64,000 nt of DNA from Paraburkholderia kirstenboschensis (GCF_904848585.1 NZ_CAJHCR010000012.1:124001-188000), one strand, 5' to 3'. Shown: positions 49,906-58,959, counted from the stretch's first letter. Program-made: numbers and translations. Notes: generated by a model from the sequence alone, not told the origin.

Positions 49906-51627
49906 ATGGGACACGACTCATCAGCGCATTCCACTGGCGGCTTTCACATTCCGGTGTTGGAGTGGGTCCGCGATTATCAGAAAGAGTGGATCAAGCCGGA
50001 CATCGTTGCCGGCGTGACCGCTGCGGCGGTCGTTCTTCCGAAGGCCCTGGCATACGCGACTGTCGCGGGGCTGCCCGTGCAGGTCGGGCTGTATACGGCC
50101 TTCCTTCCGATGGTGATCTATGCGTTCCTGGGATCGTCGCGGCCGCTTAGCGTCAGCACCAGCGCAACGATCGCCATCCTCACCGCAGCGGCCCTCGCCC
50201 GGGTGGTCCCGAACGCAGGGACGGCAGATCTGCTGACAGCCTCTGCAACGCTGACGTTACTCGTCGGGGCCATCCTCACGCTCGCCGCGCTCCTGCGGTT
50301 GGGATTCGTTGCCAACTTCATTTCCGATCCTGTGCTGACCGGATTCAAGGCCGGTGTCGCGGTCGTCATCATGCTGGATCAGTTGCCGAAGCTGCTCGGC
50401 ATTCACTTTCTCAAGGGGTCGTTTTTCCACAACGTGCTGGCCATCGTCACGGGTATTCCACACGCGTCCGCGACGACAGTCGCTGTGGGTGCGATTACGG
50501 TGGGCATTCTGGTGGCAATCGAGCATTTCGTCCCACGGGCACCCGCGCCGCTGATCGCGGTGGCCTGCGGGATCGGCGGCATGAGCCTGCTCGGCCTGCA
50601 GTCTCACGGGGTCGACATTGTCGGCCATGTGCCGACGGGCTTCCCTTCCGTCACCATGCCCGACCTTTCGCTTGTCGCGTCGCTTGGGCCAGTTGCCGCG
50701 GGCATTGCCCTGATGAGCTTTACCGAAACTATCGCCTCTGGACGGGCATTCGTTGAAAGCGGGGAACCTAAGCCACAGGCGAATCGGGAGTTGCTGGCGA
50801 TCGGTCTTGCCAATGTGGGAGGCGCGCTGTTGGGCTCCATGCCGGCGGGCGGAGGGACGACCCAGACAGCCGTGAACCGTCTGTCGGGCGCCCGCAGCCA
50901 GCTGGCCGAACTAGTCACGGCTGCCGTCACGCTGGGCACGATGCTGCTGCTTGCGCCCTTCATCGGACTGATGCCGCAGGCCACACTGGCAGCGGTTGTT
51001 ATCGTCTATTCGATCGGCCTGATCAAGCCCGCGGAATTTCGCGCGATTGTCGCTGTGCGACGCACAGAGTTCGTGTGGGCGCTGGTTGCAGCCACCGGCG
51101 TCGTGCTCTTCGGCACCCTGCCGGGCATCCTCGTCGCCATTGTCGTGTCGCTCCTTGCGCTTGCTCACCAGACGTCCGATCCACCGGTATATGTGCTGCG
51201 CAGGAAGCCTGGCACGAACGTGTTTCGCCCTGTGTCCGCGGAGCACCCCGACGATGAGGCTTTTCCCGGCCTCCTGTTGTTGAGGCCGGTAGGCCCCATT
51301 TTTTTTGCCAACGCCGAGCGCGTCGGCGAGAAGATTCGCACGCTGATCGCACAGACTCATCCCCAGATCGTCGTGCTCCATCTGCGCGCCGTGTTCGATC
51401 TCGAATACACAGCGCTCAAAATGCTGACGGAAGCGGAAAAAGAGCTGCGCAAGCGGGGCATAACGCTATGGCTCGTGGGTCTCAACCCGGGCGTACTGAC
51501 GATGGTGCAGCGTTCACCGCTCGGCGAGACGCTTGGGCGCGAGCGGATGTTCTTCAATCTCGATCGGGCGGTCGCGGCATGGCAGGCGCAGCAACCACCA
51601 GGGGCCATGCGGGAAGCGACGCAGTGA
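49906..51627 (+). CDS. SulP family anion transporter with STAS domain
   Basis: A 573-residue protein. The transmembrane part (residues 30-420, ten or more helices) has the SulP signature PKALAYATVAGLPVQVGLYTA and the later SRPLSVSTSATIAIL, GFKAGVAVVIMLDQLPKLLGI and SMPAGGGTTQTAVNR. The C-terminal STAS domain (about 445-560) contains VVLHLRAVFDLEYTALKML, where the Ser usually phosphorylated is absent. SulP carriers import sulfate, bicarbonate, dicarboxylates or other anions. It is preceded by a 241-base gap with no other gene. Confidence 0.9.
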   Translation: MGHDSSAHSTGGFHIPVLEWVRDYQKEWIKPDIVAGVTAAAVVLPKALAYATVAGLPVQVGLYTAFLPMVIYAFLGSSRPLSVSTSATIAILTAAALARVVPNAGTADLLTASATLTLLVGAILTLAALLRLGFVANFISDPVLTGFKAGVAVVIMLDQLPKLLGIHFLKGSFFHNVLAIVTGIPHASATTVAVGAITVGILVAIEHFVPRAPAPLIAVACGIGGMSLLGLQSHGVDIVGHVPTGFPSVTMPDLSLVASLGPVAAGIALMSFTETIASGRAFVESGEPKPQANRELLAIGLANVGGALLGSMPAGGGTTQTAVNRLSGARSQLAELVTAAVTLGTMLLLAPFIGLMPQATLAAVVIVYSIGLIKPAEFRAIVAVRRTEFVWALVAATGVVLFGTLPGILVAIVVSLLALAHQTSDPPVYVLRRKPGTNVFRPVSAEHPDDEAFPGLLLLRPVGPIFFANAERVGEKIRTLIAQTHPQIVVLHLRAVFDLEYTALKMLTEAEKELRKRGITLWLVGLNPGVLTMVQRSPLGETLGRERMFFNLDRAVAAWQAQQPPGAMREATQ

Positions 51628-51834
51628 GTTCGCCGACGGCGTGCGCACACGCCTACTCAGCGCGAAAAAGGCAGTCTTGATTCCGCCCGACGCAGTAGAG
51701 CGGCCGCCGGTTCGACAGGCAGCGGACGACCCCATCGCAGTCGTTGCTCAACGATCCTTTGGCAAGACGACACCTTTGATACGCGTCAAACCAATCTCGC
51801 GCCGCAGGGGTAGTTCAACGTCGAGGATTGAATC

Positions 51835-52160
51835 ATGAGCGAGAGCAGTTAACCCACAACTCGCCTTGCTCAATCGCCACGGCGCGGCCTCGTGGCAACG
51901 CTTGCGGTGTCGCTTGCGCTCGCTTGGCGAGCTGTGCGACGCCCGTCACGCAGGCTTTCATCGACGTGCCTGGCCGATTCGCTGCGGCGCCAGCATCCGC
52001 CGTTGAGCCGCAGGCCGCCTGGTGGGACAGCTACGGTGACCCGGTGCTGTCCGACCTCGTTCGCCGGCCGGCCCGTGAGAATCGCGACGTCAAGGTTGCA
52101 CTGGAGCGCGTGCGTGCGACGCGAGCAGGCCAGGCGATCAGCCGCTCATGGCTGTTTCCC
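51835..52160 (+). pseudogene. Remnant of an RND-efflux outer-membrane lipoprotein (OprM/NodT type)
   Basis: One frame has LAVSLALAW, a signal-peptide core. The other continues with SCATPVTQAFIDVPGRFAAA, QAAWWDSYGDPVLSDLVRRP and RDVKVALERVRATRAGQA. These are the start of an outer-membrane efflux lipoprotein (lipobox Cys, the WW..F.DP.L..L block and helix 1). A frameshift separates the signal part from the rest, and the gene ends after about 100 residues where transposase-like sequence begins. It is non-functional. Confidence 0.75.
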
Positions 52161-52615
52161 AAATGGGATGAACTGGCCAATGAATATCGCTGCCCCACTG
52201 GGCACGCACTACGCAGTGATCGGCGCAAGTTCAGAAATCCGCGCTCGCGAGTCACGAAGGCTGACACGATAATCTATCGGGCAAGCCAGTTTGACTGTGA
52301 GAACTGTTCGATGAAGGATCGCTGCTGCCCGAATACACCATTCCGCAAGATTGCTCGATGCATCCATGAAGCTGCGCGTGACAAACGAGACGTATTGCGA
52401 ACACGCCTGAATACAAGCAACCTTGTCGTGAGCGAAAGAAGGTGGAAATGCTCTTCGCCCATCTCAAACGTATCTTGAAACTGGACCGTCTGCGACTGCG
52501 CGGTCCAAGCGGTGCCCATGATGAGTTTCTGATGGCAGCAACGGCGCAAAATCTGCGAAGAATGGCCAAGCGGCTAGTGCCAGGAAGCAAGCAGATGAAC
52601 CAGGCAGTCGCATGA
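52160..52615 (+). mobile_element. IS1182-type transposase remnant
   Basis: Joined directly to the RND stub is a transposase middle part with YRCPTGHAL, a CENCSMKDRCC zinc-like Cys cluster and RKIARCIHEAARDKRD. After a frameshift near 52430 comes the C-terminal end RKKVEMLFAHLKRILKLDRL, RLRGPSGAHDEFLMAATAQN and NQAVA with a TGA at 52613. This is the IS1182 DDE transposase tail. The N-terminal third with most catalytic residues is missing. A sequence near 52710-52727 (GACTTTTTCAACACAATC) looks like the terminal inverted repeat of such an element. Confidence 0.75.
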
Positions 52616-52926
52616 CGGGCAACGGGGATCGTTGCCTCGTTCAAGTTTGCCACTTCGCCGATCACCACAACTCGAAAACGTGCCGCGGACTTCAGCGCTT
52701 CGAGCCAAAACAAGACTTTTTCAACACAATCCACTCGATAGCGGACCGACGGAGCGCCACAAACCTGCTAGAAGACAACCGGCGTGGTCGAAGCTCTAGT
52801 GTACCGACTGTCACGCCAGTGGCATCGCCGGGTAGCGAGGTCCGCAAGAGATACCGCTGAAAGCATCGAGCGGAAAACTCGTCTCATCGTGATAGGGCGC
52901 ACGAGCCGACGCTTTTGCGCTGGCCC
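52616..52926. other. Gap downstream of the IS1182 remnant
   Basis: About 310 bases with no gene seen. It includes the possible right inverted repeat of the IS1182 element near 52710 and then sequence of unknown origin up to the porin terminator. Confidence 0.5.
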
Positions 52927-52959
52927 GTACCCCCGACGCGGGGTCCGCGTCCGGGGTAC
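52927..52959 (-). terminator. Strong hairpin downstream of the porin gene
   Basis: A 15-bp stem (GTACCCCCGACGCGG with CCGCGTCCGGGGTAC, one mismatch) around a three-base loop lies 11 bases beyond the porin stop. It has no clear T-run on the porin strand, but its position suggests it ends or protects the porin mRNA. Confidence 0.6.
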
Positions 52960-52969
52960 GAACGCGTCT

Positions 52970-54145
52970 TTAGAACATCGTGCGAAGTCCGATTGCCACG
53001 CCTACCTGATTGGTCCGGCCAACGGTGTTGGTCGGAACGCCCTCGCCGTTGACCCCGCCCGGGTAGGCGGCGGAGAAGGCGCCCGTGCCGCGCGCGAAGT
53101 CCGTGATCCCGTAGACTTCCGTGCGCTTCGTGAACGAGTATTCGGCGAGAACGGTGGCCGATTGGTTCACCCCCCTGCCGAGCGTGCCGTCGAGCAGTTC
53201 AGCATTGCGCGTCTGCCCATAGTAGTAGGCAAACGTGAACAGCAGCGCAGGCATGGCGTGCCAGTTCGCACCGACGTAATAGGTGTCGTCGATACGGTTG
53301 GGGCTGCCACCCTTCAGTGTCGGCGCGCCAGATTGCTGCATGTAGCTGTCAGTCAAACCAGTGTGGTCCTGCCCCCGCAGCCAGCCGGCCAGGAGGCGGA
53401 TGTCGTGGGTGACCTGAAACGCGCCGCTGATGTGCAGGAAGTTGGTCTTAGCGCCATTGATCGAGCTGCCGACACTGGTGCCAACCGAAGAGCCAGTCGC
53501 AGATGTCGGAACGGAGACCTGCTGGAAGCCTGCGTTGAGCATGGCAGGGCCGTACGTGTACGTCAGTTCGACGGCATAGGTGGAGCCGAGACCGACCGCG
53601 CCCGGCTGGTTGCCAAAGCCGTACAGGGCATTGACATCCAGGCCATCGAAGCTGCCCTTGTACTTGACGGAGTTGTTGACTTCGAGGTAAGGGCCGATGC
53701 CGTTATACATCCAGCTGTGTTGCCAATAGTTGCCAACGGTCAGCGGGTCGAAGATATCGCCCAAAGTGTCGTAGGCCGGCGCATATTGCCTGCCAAAGGT
53801 CAGCGAGCCCCACGTTTTGTTCGACAGACCCACGAAAGCTTGCCGACTGAACAGTGTGCCAGGGACGTGTAGTTGCCCATCAAAGGCTTCGAAGCCGTTT
53901 TCAAGGCGGAACACTGCGGACCAGCCGCCCCCCAGATCCTCGCTGCCCCTCAAGCCCCAGCGGCTGTGGGTTTCCGGGCCGGACGTCATGGCGACCTGGT
54001 CGTTGCCGCCCGGGCCAGCATTCGTCTGATACCGGATGGCTTCATCTACGATGCCGTACAGCGTGACAGAGCTCTGTGCGAATGCCGACGATGCCCCGGC
54101 TGCGAACAGCACGCCAGTGGCGCTGGAAATAAGAATTTTGTTCAT
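52970..54145 (-). CDS. Gram-negative porin (OmpC-like, Burkholderia type)
   Basis: A 391-residue outer-membrane protein; the chosen ATG at 54145 gives signal peptide MNKILISSATGVLFAAGASS with cleavage at AFA-QSS (after residue 23). The mature start QSSVTLYGIVDEAIRYQTNA, the SRWGLRGSEDLGGGWSAVF strand, RQAFVGLSNKTWGSLTFGRQ and the final Phe (GLRTMF) are standard for trimeric 16-strand porins of this group. It allows diffusion of small hydrophilic solutes. The upstream region is AT-rich, consistent with a strong regulated promoter. It stands alone. Confidence 0.93.
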   Translation of the reverse strand: MNKILISSATGVLFAAGASSAFAQSSVTLYGIVDEAIRYQTNAGPGGNDQVAMTSGPETHSRWGLRGSEDLGGGWSAVFRLENGFEAFDGQLHVPGTLFSRQAFVGLSNKTWGSLTFGRQYAPAYDTLGDIFDPLTVGNYWQHSWMYNGIGPYLEVNNSVKYKGSFDGLDVNALYGFGNQPGAVGLGSTYAVELTYTYGPAMLNAGFQQVSVPTSATGSSVGTSVGSSINGAKTNFLHISGAFQVTHDIRLLAGWLRGQDHTGLTDSYMQQSGAPTLKGGSPNRIDDTYYVGANWHAMPALLFTFAYYYGQTRNAELLDGTLGRGVNQSATVLAEYSFTKRTEVYGITDFARGTGAFSAAYPGGVNGEGVPTNTVGRTNQVGVAIGLRTMF

Positions 54146-54560
54146 TAGCAATCCACAGTAATTAGTAAGCTGACTGGGAAAGTTTTTCAACGCTCGAACA
54201 ATAAGACCGTCAAGGGAGCGTAGCCTGTCATTTCATTGAGGCACAGCGAATAGTTACGGAGTGTTGTTTATTTGCAGTGTCGGGGACAGGTGTGTGCAAT
54301 CGTCTGATATTTACGTGCGGGATGGCGACCTATTAGTTGAGTCTTGATGCGGTGCGCTGCTGTGAGCACGAGGCACTGCCGATGCCCAGGGCGGCTAGGG
54401 CATGGAGAAGGATTGCTTTTTATCGCTGCGGCAACAGACCTTTAATATAAAAAATGAGTTGCCAAGAGGCATCGCACGGATATCAGTGCGATCCACGTCG
54501 AGCCTTATTGCTATGTAGACCTCATGAAATTAGCGCGCGTATGCTTCCTCTTGAGCGGCA
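54146..54560. other. Porin upstream region
   Basis: About 415 bases without a gene. AT-rich stretches at 54180-54300 and 54420-54450 (TTTTTATCGC, TTTAATATAAAAAATGAG) probably contain the porin promoter and regulator sites. No operator could be assigned with confidence. Confidence 0.45.
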
Positions 54561-54710
54561 TTGAACCGCTTGATCCTCGCGTCGGCGCTCGCGTGGCGCC
54601 TTCTTTTGCGATGGTAGTCGTGGTTCCTCTTCGATGCGGTAGGCCGTGGCGACGCTGAACCCGGCGCGCGCAGCGGCACTGGCCGGCGCGACGCACCGGT
54701 TCTGGGCTAC
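54561..54710 (-). mobile_element. IS21-type IstA transposase fragment
   Basis: On the minus strand about 50 residues read ASAAARAGFSVATAYRIEEE and PRLPSQKKAPRERRREDQ. This is the helix-turn-helix start of IS21 IstA proteins (A..AGxS..TAYRIE..P.LPSQKK..R.RRR.D). The rest of istA and istB are absent. Confidence 0.6.
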
Positions 54711-54774
54711 GCCCGCTCCCGCTGCCGTCACGCCACTACTCTCATCCTGATTGCCGGGCGGCAGAGTAGACCAC

Positions 54775-54891
54775 CTACCACCGGACACACAGCACAATCA
54801 CGTCCAGCGGATAATGCAGCCGCTTCACCATCTTGATCCCCGGCGGTACCGTCTTGCGCGGCGTTTTGCCCGTTATGGCCATCGTGGTCAT
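54775..54891 (-). mobile_element. IS6-type transposase N-terminal fragment
   Basis: A 38-codon frame on the minus strand ending KMVKRLHYPLDVIVLCVRW shows the IS6-family start (K.LHYP.DVI..CVRWY) and then stops at a TAG. The catalytic DDE region is missing. A second IS6 remnant with the same orientation is at 58237-58553. Confidence 0.6.
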
Positions 54892-54943
54892 GTCAACTTC
54901 GGTCGCTGAATTTTATGTGACTGCCGTAGCGCGACAGAACCTT

Positions 54944-55987
54944 TCAGGGAATGTAACGTTGCTCCCTGAGCTCGGTCAGCATCTCGATATACATTTCCTC
55001 TGAATCGATGCAGTCATGGAAGCCATGTTTGCGTGCCTTTATGGTGCTAGAGATGTTGTCAAAGGTCGTTTTGAAAATCATGTCGCCAAACTTCCACGAG
55101 ACGATCTGGTCGTACCGGTAGTCTCGAAGGTTGTACTTCTCGACCAGACTGTTCCACAGTTCTGCCTTGTCGGCCATCATCTGCTGTAACAACATGGGGA
55201 ACGGCTCACCGACCGGCACATCGAAAAACTGCGCCAGACGCGGCCAGACGCGAGACCATCTGAAGTAGTCGCCATTCGTGATGTTGTAAATTTCGCCTCG
55301 GCATGCGTCGGTCTCGCCCGCCCAATCGACGGCACTCGCGAGAATTCGAGTATCGGTAATCTGGTAGAGCGCGTCGTAAGCGGCGCGCGAGCCGGGAAAA
55401 GACATTGGAACGCCCAGGGCCTTCGCTAACGTTCCATAAACAGCAATCACCATCAGCAGATTCATGGGATTGCCCACGGCAACCCCTGCAACACCCTCGG
55501 GACGAAATGCAGTCCAGGACCATGATTTGCCGACTGAACGTTCCCGAAGGAAATCCTCCTGGTCGTAATAGAAGTTCGGTGGCATATGGCGCGGGTCGCT
55601 CTCCTTCGCGGGCGACGGAATCGGGCCAATATGCACGCCGTATGCCTTGCCTCCCTGCATCAGCGTGACGTGCTGCAGGTTCGGCGCGTGCTTCTCCATG
55701 ACCTCAACCATGTTCTTCAGCATCCGCAGATTCACCTCGACCAGTTCCGCAGGCGTCGGCTTCTCCTGGTAGGCTGCGAACACGAGATGCGTTGCTTCCG
55801 GTACTTGTGCAAGTAGCGCCTCGCAGGAGTCTCTGTCCAGCAGGTCGACCGCCAAATGCCTGGCGCGCGTCGGGAAATCAGGTGCGCGTCGGGAAACGGC
55901 GACCAGGTCGACGCCCTTGGTTTCATAGTGTGCGAGTACTCCGCGTCCGATAACTCCGACCGCGCCTGCTACGACTACTGTTTTCAT
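54944..55987 (-). CDS. PRISE-type short-chain dehydrogenase (progesterone 5-beta-reductase/iridoid synthase-like)
   Basis: A 347-residue NAD(P)-dependent reductase. The nucleotide loop is VVAGAVGVIGRG (residues 5-16). The PRISE catalytic pair is visible as Lys114 (MQGGKAYG) and Tyr140/141 (PPNFYYDQEDFL), with WTAFRPEGVAG and ITNGDYFRWSRVWP further on. The family reduces enone groups in steroids, terpenes or other activated alkenes. The bacterial substrates are rarely known. It has no close partner; neighbours are IS6/IS21 remnants, a dead CmcJ-like gene and an LLM monooxygenase, so it may be a leftover of a mobile segment. Confidence 0.85.
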   Translation of the reverse strand: MKTVVVAGAVGVIGRGVLAHYETKGVDLVAVSRRAPDFPTRARHLAVDLLDRDSCEALLAQVPEATHLVFAAYQEKPTPAELVEVNLRMLKNMVEVMEKHAPNLQHVTLMQGGKAYGVHIGPIPSPAKESDPRHMPPNFYYDQEDFLRERSVGKSWSWTAFRPEGVAGVAVGNPMNLLMVIAVYGTLAKALGVPMSFPGSRAAYDALYQITDTRILASAVDWAGETDACRGEIYNITNGDYFRWSRVWPRLAQFFDVPVGEPFPMLLQQMMADKAELWNSLVEKYNLRDYRYDQIVSWKFGDMIFKTTFDNISSTIKARKHGFHDCIDSEEMYIEMLTELREQRYIP

Positions 55988-56162
55988 GTTCGTCTGCTCT
56001 CCAGAGATTCGTAAATTGAATGTTCAGCCAGTCGCGACTTCAGGTCTGCTAGTTCCCAGCCCCGCGAAGCGGCATCGCTTTACTCTGTAATTCCCCTATG
56101 AGATCGAAGCTCGTTGCAGAACTTGGGCGCCCGGATCGACAACCACTGACGCCCCATAAGCG
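55988..56162. other. Upstream region of the PRISE reductase
   Basis: About 175 bases with promoter potential for the minus-strand reductase gene; no gene and no operator recognised. Confidence 0.4.
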
Positions 56163-56476
56163 GGCCCGTCAAGCGTTCCCCGCTGGCCCTGCTGGACGCC
56201 TCGACGCTCGACCCCGATGACCTGCTGGACACCGCCGACCAGATCTACTCGGATCGTATCGGTGAGATCTACCAGCTGGCCTACAATCCGCATCAGCGCT
56301 GGTACTATTCTCTGGACATGTGTCGTGACTAAGCCTTGCTGATCAAGGGGTATGACTTGCGTCACGACGGCGGTGCCCGCTTCACCCTCCGTACCGTTCC
56401 TTCCAGGCCCCCTGCGCCGCCGGGAGCCGTGCCGCGCGAAAGTATCGCGGTTCGCATCCTGGCCTTCTTCGGTTAG
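56163..56476 (+). pseudogene. Remnant of a CmcJ/NvfI-type oxygenase or methyltransferase gene
   Basis: The plus-strand frame reads SPLALLDASTLDPDDLLDTA, then RIGEIYQLAYNPHQRWYYSL, DMCRD, a TAA at 56330-56332, then ALLIKGYDLRHDGGARFTLR and PPGAVPRESIAVRILAFFG. This is the typical block VGEIYQLAHNP.HRWYY...DEALLIKCYD...PRESIE.R.LAFF of the CmcJ/AsaB family. A GAA-to-TAA change at the DEALLIK motif has killed it, and the N-terminal half is missing. Confidence 0.65.
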
Positions 56477-56652
56477 GTCTTGACCACCTGAGCGTGGGCT
56501 TCCCCTGTGCGGTGCTTGACGCCCCCGCGCATTTCGAGGCGATCATCCGCTCCTCGTCGGTGCCGGCAACAGCTGTGGGCAGTGCTGATGCGCCGGGCGT
56601 GGCGGTGACCGGATAGAAAGCGCCGGTCGTCGCTTTCCAGCACCATGCCGGC
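56477..56652. other. Gap between the CmcJ remnant and the LLM gene
   Basis: No gene is recognised. Short frames show no known motif; decayed coding sequence is possible. Confidence 0.35.
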
Positions 56653-57624
56653 TCATGTCGACATCACGAAGTCAGGTAGAACGAACTGACCGAGCTCCTC
56701 AATGACCTCACCTGCGGGGCGTTGGCCGTATTTCAAATTGATGATCACATGGTTAACGCCGACCTCCTCCTGCAAGCTGTGCAGCAGCGCGATCAGGTGA
56801 TGTCGCCCCAGTTGATAGCCTAGGTGGATCGGCCGTGGTGGTGTCTGCGGGTTATCTGTCAGGTCGATGTATAGCGACTGCGTGAAGGGTTTGAACAGTT
56901 CACCACATTCGGCACGAACCGTCGTGCGCCAGCGCTCGACAATCAGCTGCTGAGCCTTTGGTGCACGCGGATAGGTGATCCAGCCATGACTGTAGCGGGC
57001 GATCCATTCAAGCGTCTGGCGGCTATGGCCGGTGACGAAGAAGGGAATTTCCGCCGTGGTCGGCTTGGGAATCAGATCTGCCCCCTCAAGCCTGCCGCCG
57101 GGCCAGGTCAAAGGCACGAAACTGGTGAGCTGAACCTCGCGAAACACCTCGAGGTATTCGCGGAACAGGCTGCCACGTTGCTCCGGGTCGACACCGAATG
57201 CTGGAAACTCTACTGGACGGTCACCGGAAGCCACGCCGAGTAGCAGGCGGCCACCACTGAGCTGATCGACACTGGTTGCGGCCTTGGCTGTGTGTAGGGG
57301 ATTGCGGATTGGCAGGATGACCGACGCGGTACCCAGCGCAATCGAGCGAGTGTGCGCCGACATAAAACCCAGGTAGACCCAAGGATCGAAGACCTGGCCC
57401 GAATCACCGAAGCTGGGGTCGCGTAACGGAACGTCGCGAAACCAGAGGGCAGAGAAACCCAGCTTTTCGGCACGTTGGGCCAGGCTCACCTGGTCGAACA
57501 TACTCGGCGTATCGCCGGTGAAGGCTTCGAGGGGAAAGAATAGACCCAGGGTCAGGCGGCCTTCGCGGTAGGTGCGCTGAAAGCCGGGTTGTTGCTGATA
57601 GGGAATGGAACTCGGAGTAAACAT
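56653..57624 (-). CDS. Luciferase-like monooxygenase (LLM) family flavin-dependent oxidoreductase
   Basis: A 323-residue protein starting MFTPSSIPYQQQPGFQRTYR. LLM motifs are GRLTLGLFFPLEAF, AEKLGFSALWFRDVPLRD, AHTRSIALGTASVILPIRNP, SVDQLSGGRLLLGVASGDRP and the final VNHVIINLKYGQRP. Such TIM-barrel enzymes use reduced flavin from a partner reductase to oxidise small organic compounds, including sulfonates and aldehydes. No flavin reductase gene is adjacent. A small inverted repeat lies 18 bases before its start. Confidence 0.88.
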   Translation of the reverse strand: MFTPSSIPYQQQPGFQRTYREGRLTLGLFFPLEAFTGDTPSMFDQVSLAQRAEKLGFSALWFRDVPLRDPSFGDSGQVFDPWVYLGFMSAHTRSIALGTASVILPIRNPLHTAKAATSVDQLSGGRLLLGVASGDRPVEFPAFGVDPEQRGSLFREYLEVFREVQLTSFVPLTWPGGRLEGADLIPKPTTAEIPFFVTGHSRQTLEWIARYSHGWITYPRAPKAQQLIVERWRTTVRAECGELFKPFTQSLYIDLTDNPQTPPRPIHLGYQLGRHHLIALLHSLQEEVGVNHVIINLKYGQRPAGEVIEELGQFVLPDFVMST

Positions 57625-57641
57625 GCTCTGGCCTACATATT

Positions 57642-57660
57642 TCAGAATATCGATTTCTGA
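57642..57660. promoter_or_regulatory. Inverted repeat upstream of the LLM gene
   Basis: TCAGAA and TTCTGA arms around TATCGAT form a 19-bp near-palindrome 17 bases before the LLM start. It could be an operator for an unlinked regulator. Confidence 0.35.
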
Positions 57661-58236
57661 GGGGCTGAAAAAACGCCTGCGAGCAGGTATCTAATCAGCG
57701 CTTTCAAGGCCACCTGGAACGCCGCGATTTCTGCTCATGGCGTTTGTAATAAGTCCAGGGTCGATGCGTTGTGAGGTCACCGGTTGCGACCGCTGCAAAG
57801 CATCGAGATACAGCGAGAGGGTCGACAGCGACAGGCCACCCGATCCTGGACAATGCTCACTGAGCATCCTGCGCTTATGCTTCGGCGGATCACTGCGCTC
57901 ACTATTCCCCCGTATCAACGCCCGCCGGGAAAACGGGCCACCCGATGTTTCCAGGGCAAAACGTTCGGCATCGCATTTCGCACTTTGTCGGTCGCCGCGT
58001 CGGCTTCGAGTTCCGACGCCCCAGAGTTAGCACGTCCTGACGGCCGAGCAGCAGGACGGACTCCAAGGTTTCCCCGCACTATGTAGTCGGCGTCGTGTTT
58101 GACCCGCTTCAGCGCGTGTTCGCGGTCAAAAGCGCGCCCCAGCAATTGCACCTGCGGGCAGTAGCACCGCGTACTTTCGACGTTTCCGATGCAAATAGAC
58201 GATTTCGGCGAGCTAACGCCACCAGATCAGGACACC
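57661..58236. other. Gap between the LLM gene and the IS6 remnant
   Basis: About 576 bases with only unrecognised short frames, for example a minus-strand frame at 57691-57918. No conserved motif was found. Likely non-coding or decayed sequence linked to the nearby IS remnant. Confidence 0.4.
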
Positions 58237-58553
58237 TTATTGAGTCGCGAGGACCACATTCCAGGCGGTAAGCATGGTGGTATCTTCGAGGTACAGGCCG
58301 TTCAGGCGAAATTGCCCCTTGCGAATGCGGTGCATCAACTCAATGCCCGCTACGGTGGCGGCCGCGTTCCTGAAACGTTTGAAGCTGCGCATCGCGTTTG
58401 TTCTGGACTTTACGTTGCGATGGTTCTGGCCATCATCTTGACGAGATCGCGCAGGCTGAGCTTGTAGCGATACCAGCGCACACAAAGAATGATCACGTCA
58501 CGGTCAAAGTGACGGCCGGCAAACAGCCCGTCCAAACTCTTCAGCTTGCTCAT
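58237..58553 (-). mobile_element. Internally deleted IS6-type transposase
   Basis: From 58553 a 47-codon frame reads MSKLKSLDGLFAGRHFDRDV and IILCVRWYRYKLSLRDLVKM before a stop at 58410. In another frame, closer to 58237, the C-terminal part reads RSFKRFRNAAATVAGIELMH and RIRKGQFRLNGLYLEDTTML. These are the two ends of an IS6/IS240 transposase. The central part with the DDE residues is gone, so the element cannot move on its own. Confidence 0.75.
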
Positions 58554-58959
58554 CGCGGGCTTGCAAGTCGGTCAGTCCGACACGCTAACCGATTCGTTGA
58601 TCGCTATTTGCACCACAACCTTTCGTGCGACGGGATTAAGTCTAGGGGGAGGGGGCCGGCGTTTCTTTCCAGTTTCTATCAAAACGTGTCGGAATCTTGC
58701 TTCATCGCGACTTGCCTGAATTACTGAACCGGTAAGAGGGACGGTCTTCGCGGGAGCACTGCACGATGTTGTTCACGACGCTGTCTAGCCGACGCCTCGC
58801 GTGCGGTCGCGAGTGAGCAGCATTTCGAATAATTGCGCACGCGCAAGGAAGAGATGACCGCTGGCACACTGTACTGTGGACGGATGCGTGAGGCGCACGG
58901 CGTGGCTCGCGTAGAGACGTCGGTCACTTGTTCAATAGGAGCAGTGCTGAGAACCGACG
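58554..58959. other. Gap between the IS6 remnant and the GntR remnant
   Basis: About 400 bases; no gene recognised. The region near 58640 has a G-run (GGGGGAGGGGG) of unknown meaning. Confidence 0.4.

Noticed and set aside
52784..53872. 362-codon plus-strand frame opposite the porin gene
   Set aside because: The minus strand encodes a full porin with signal peptide and terminal Phe; the plus frame has no motif.
56096..56365. Minus-strand frame of 89 codons in the CmcJ region
   Set aside because: The plus strand over the same bases carries the conserved CmcJ/NvfI block, so the minus frame is a shadow.
57915..58151. Minus-strand 78-codon frame near the IS6 remnant
   Set aside because: No transposase or other motif could be recognised; may be random.
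58640..58660. G-rich run that might be a quadruplex
   Set aside because: Only two G-tracts are clear, too few for a supported quadruplex call.
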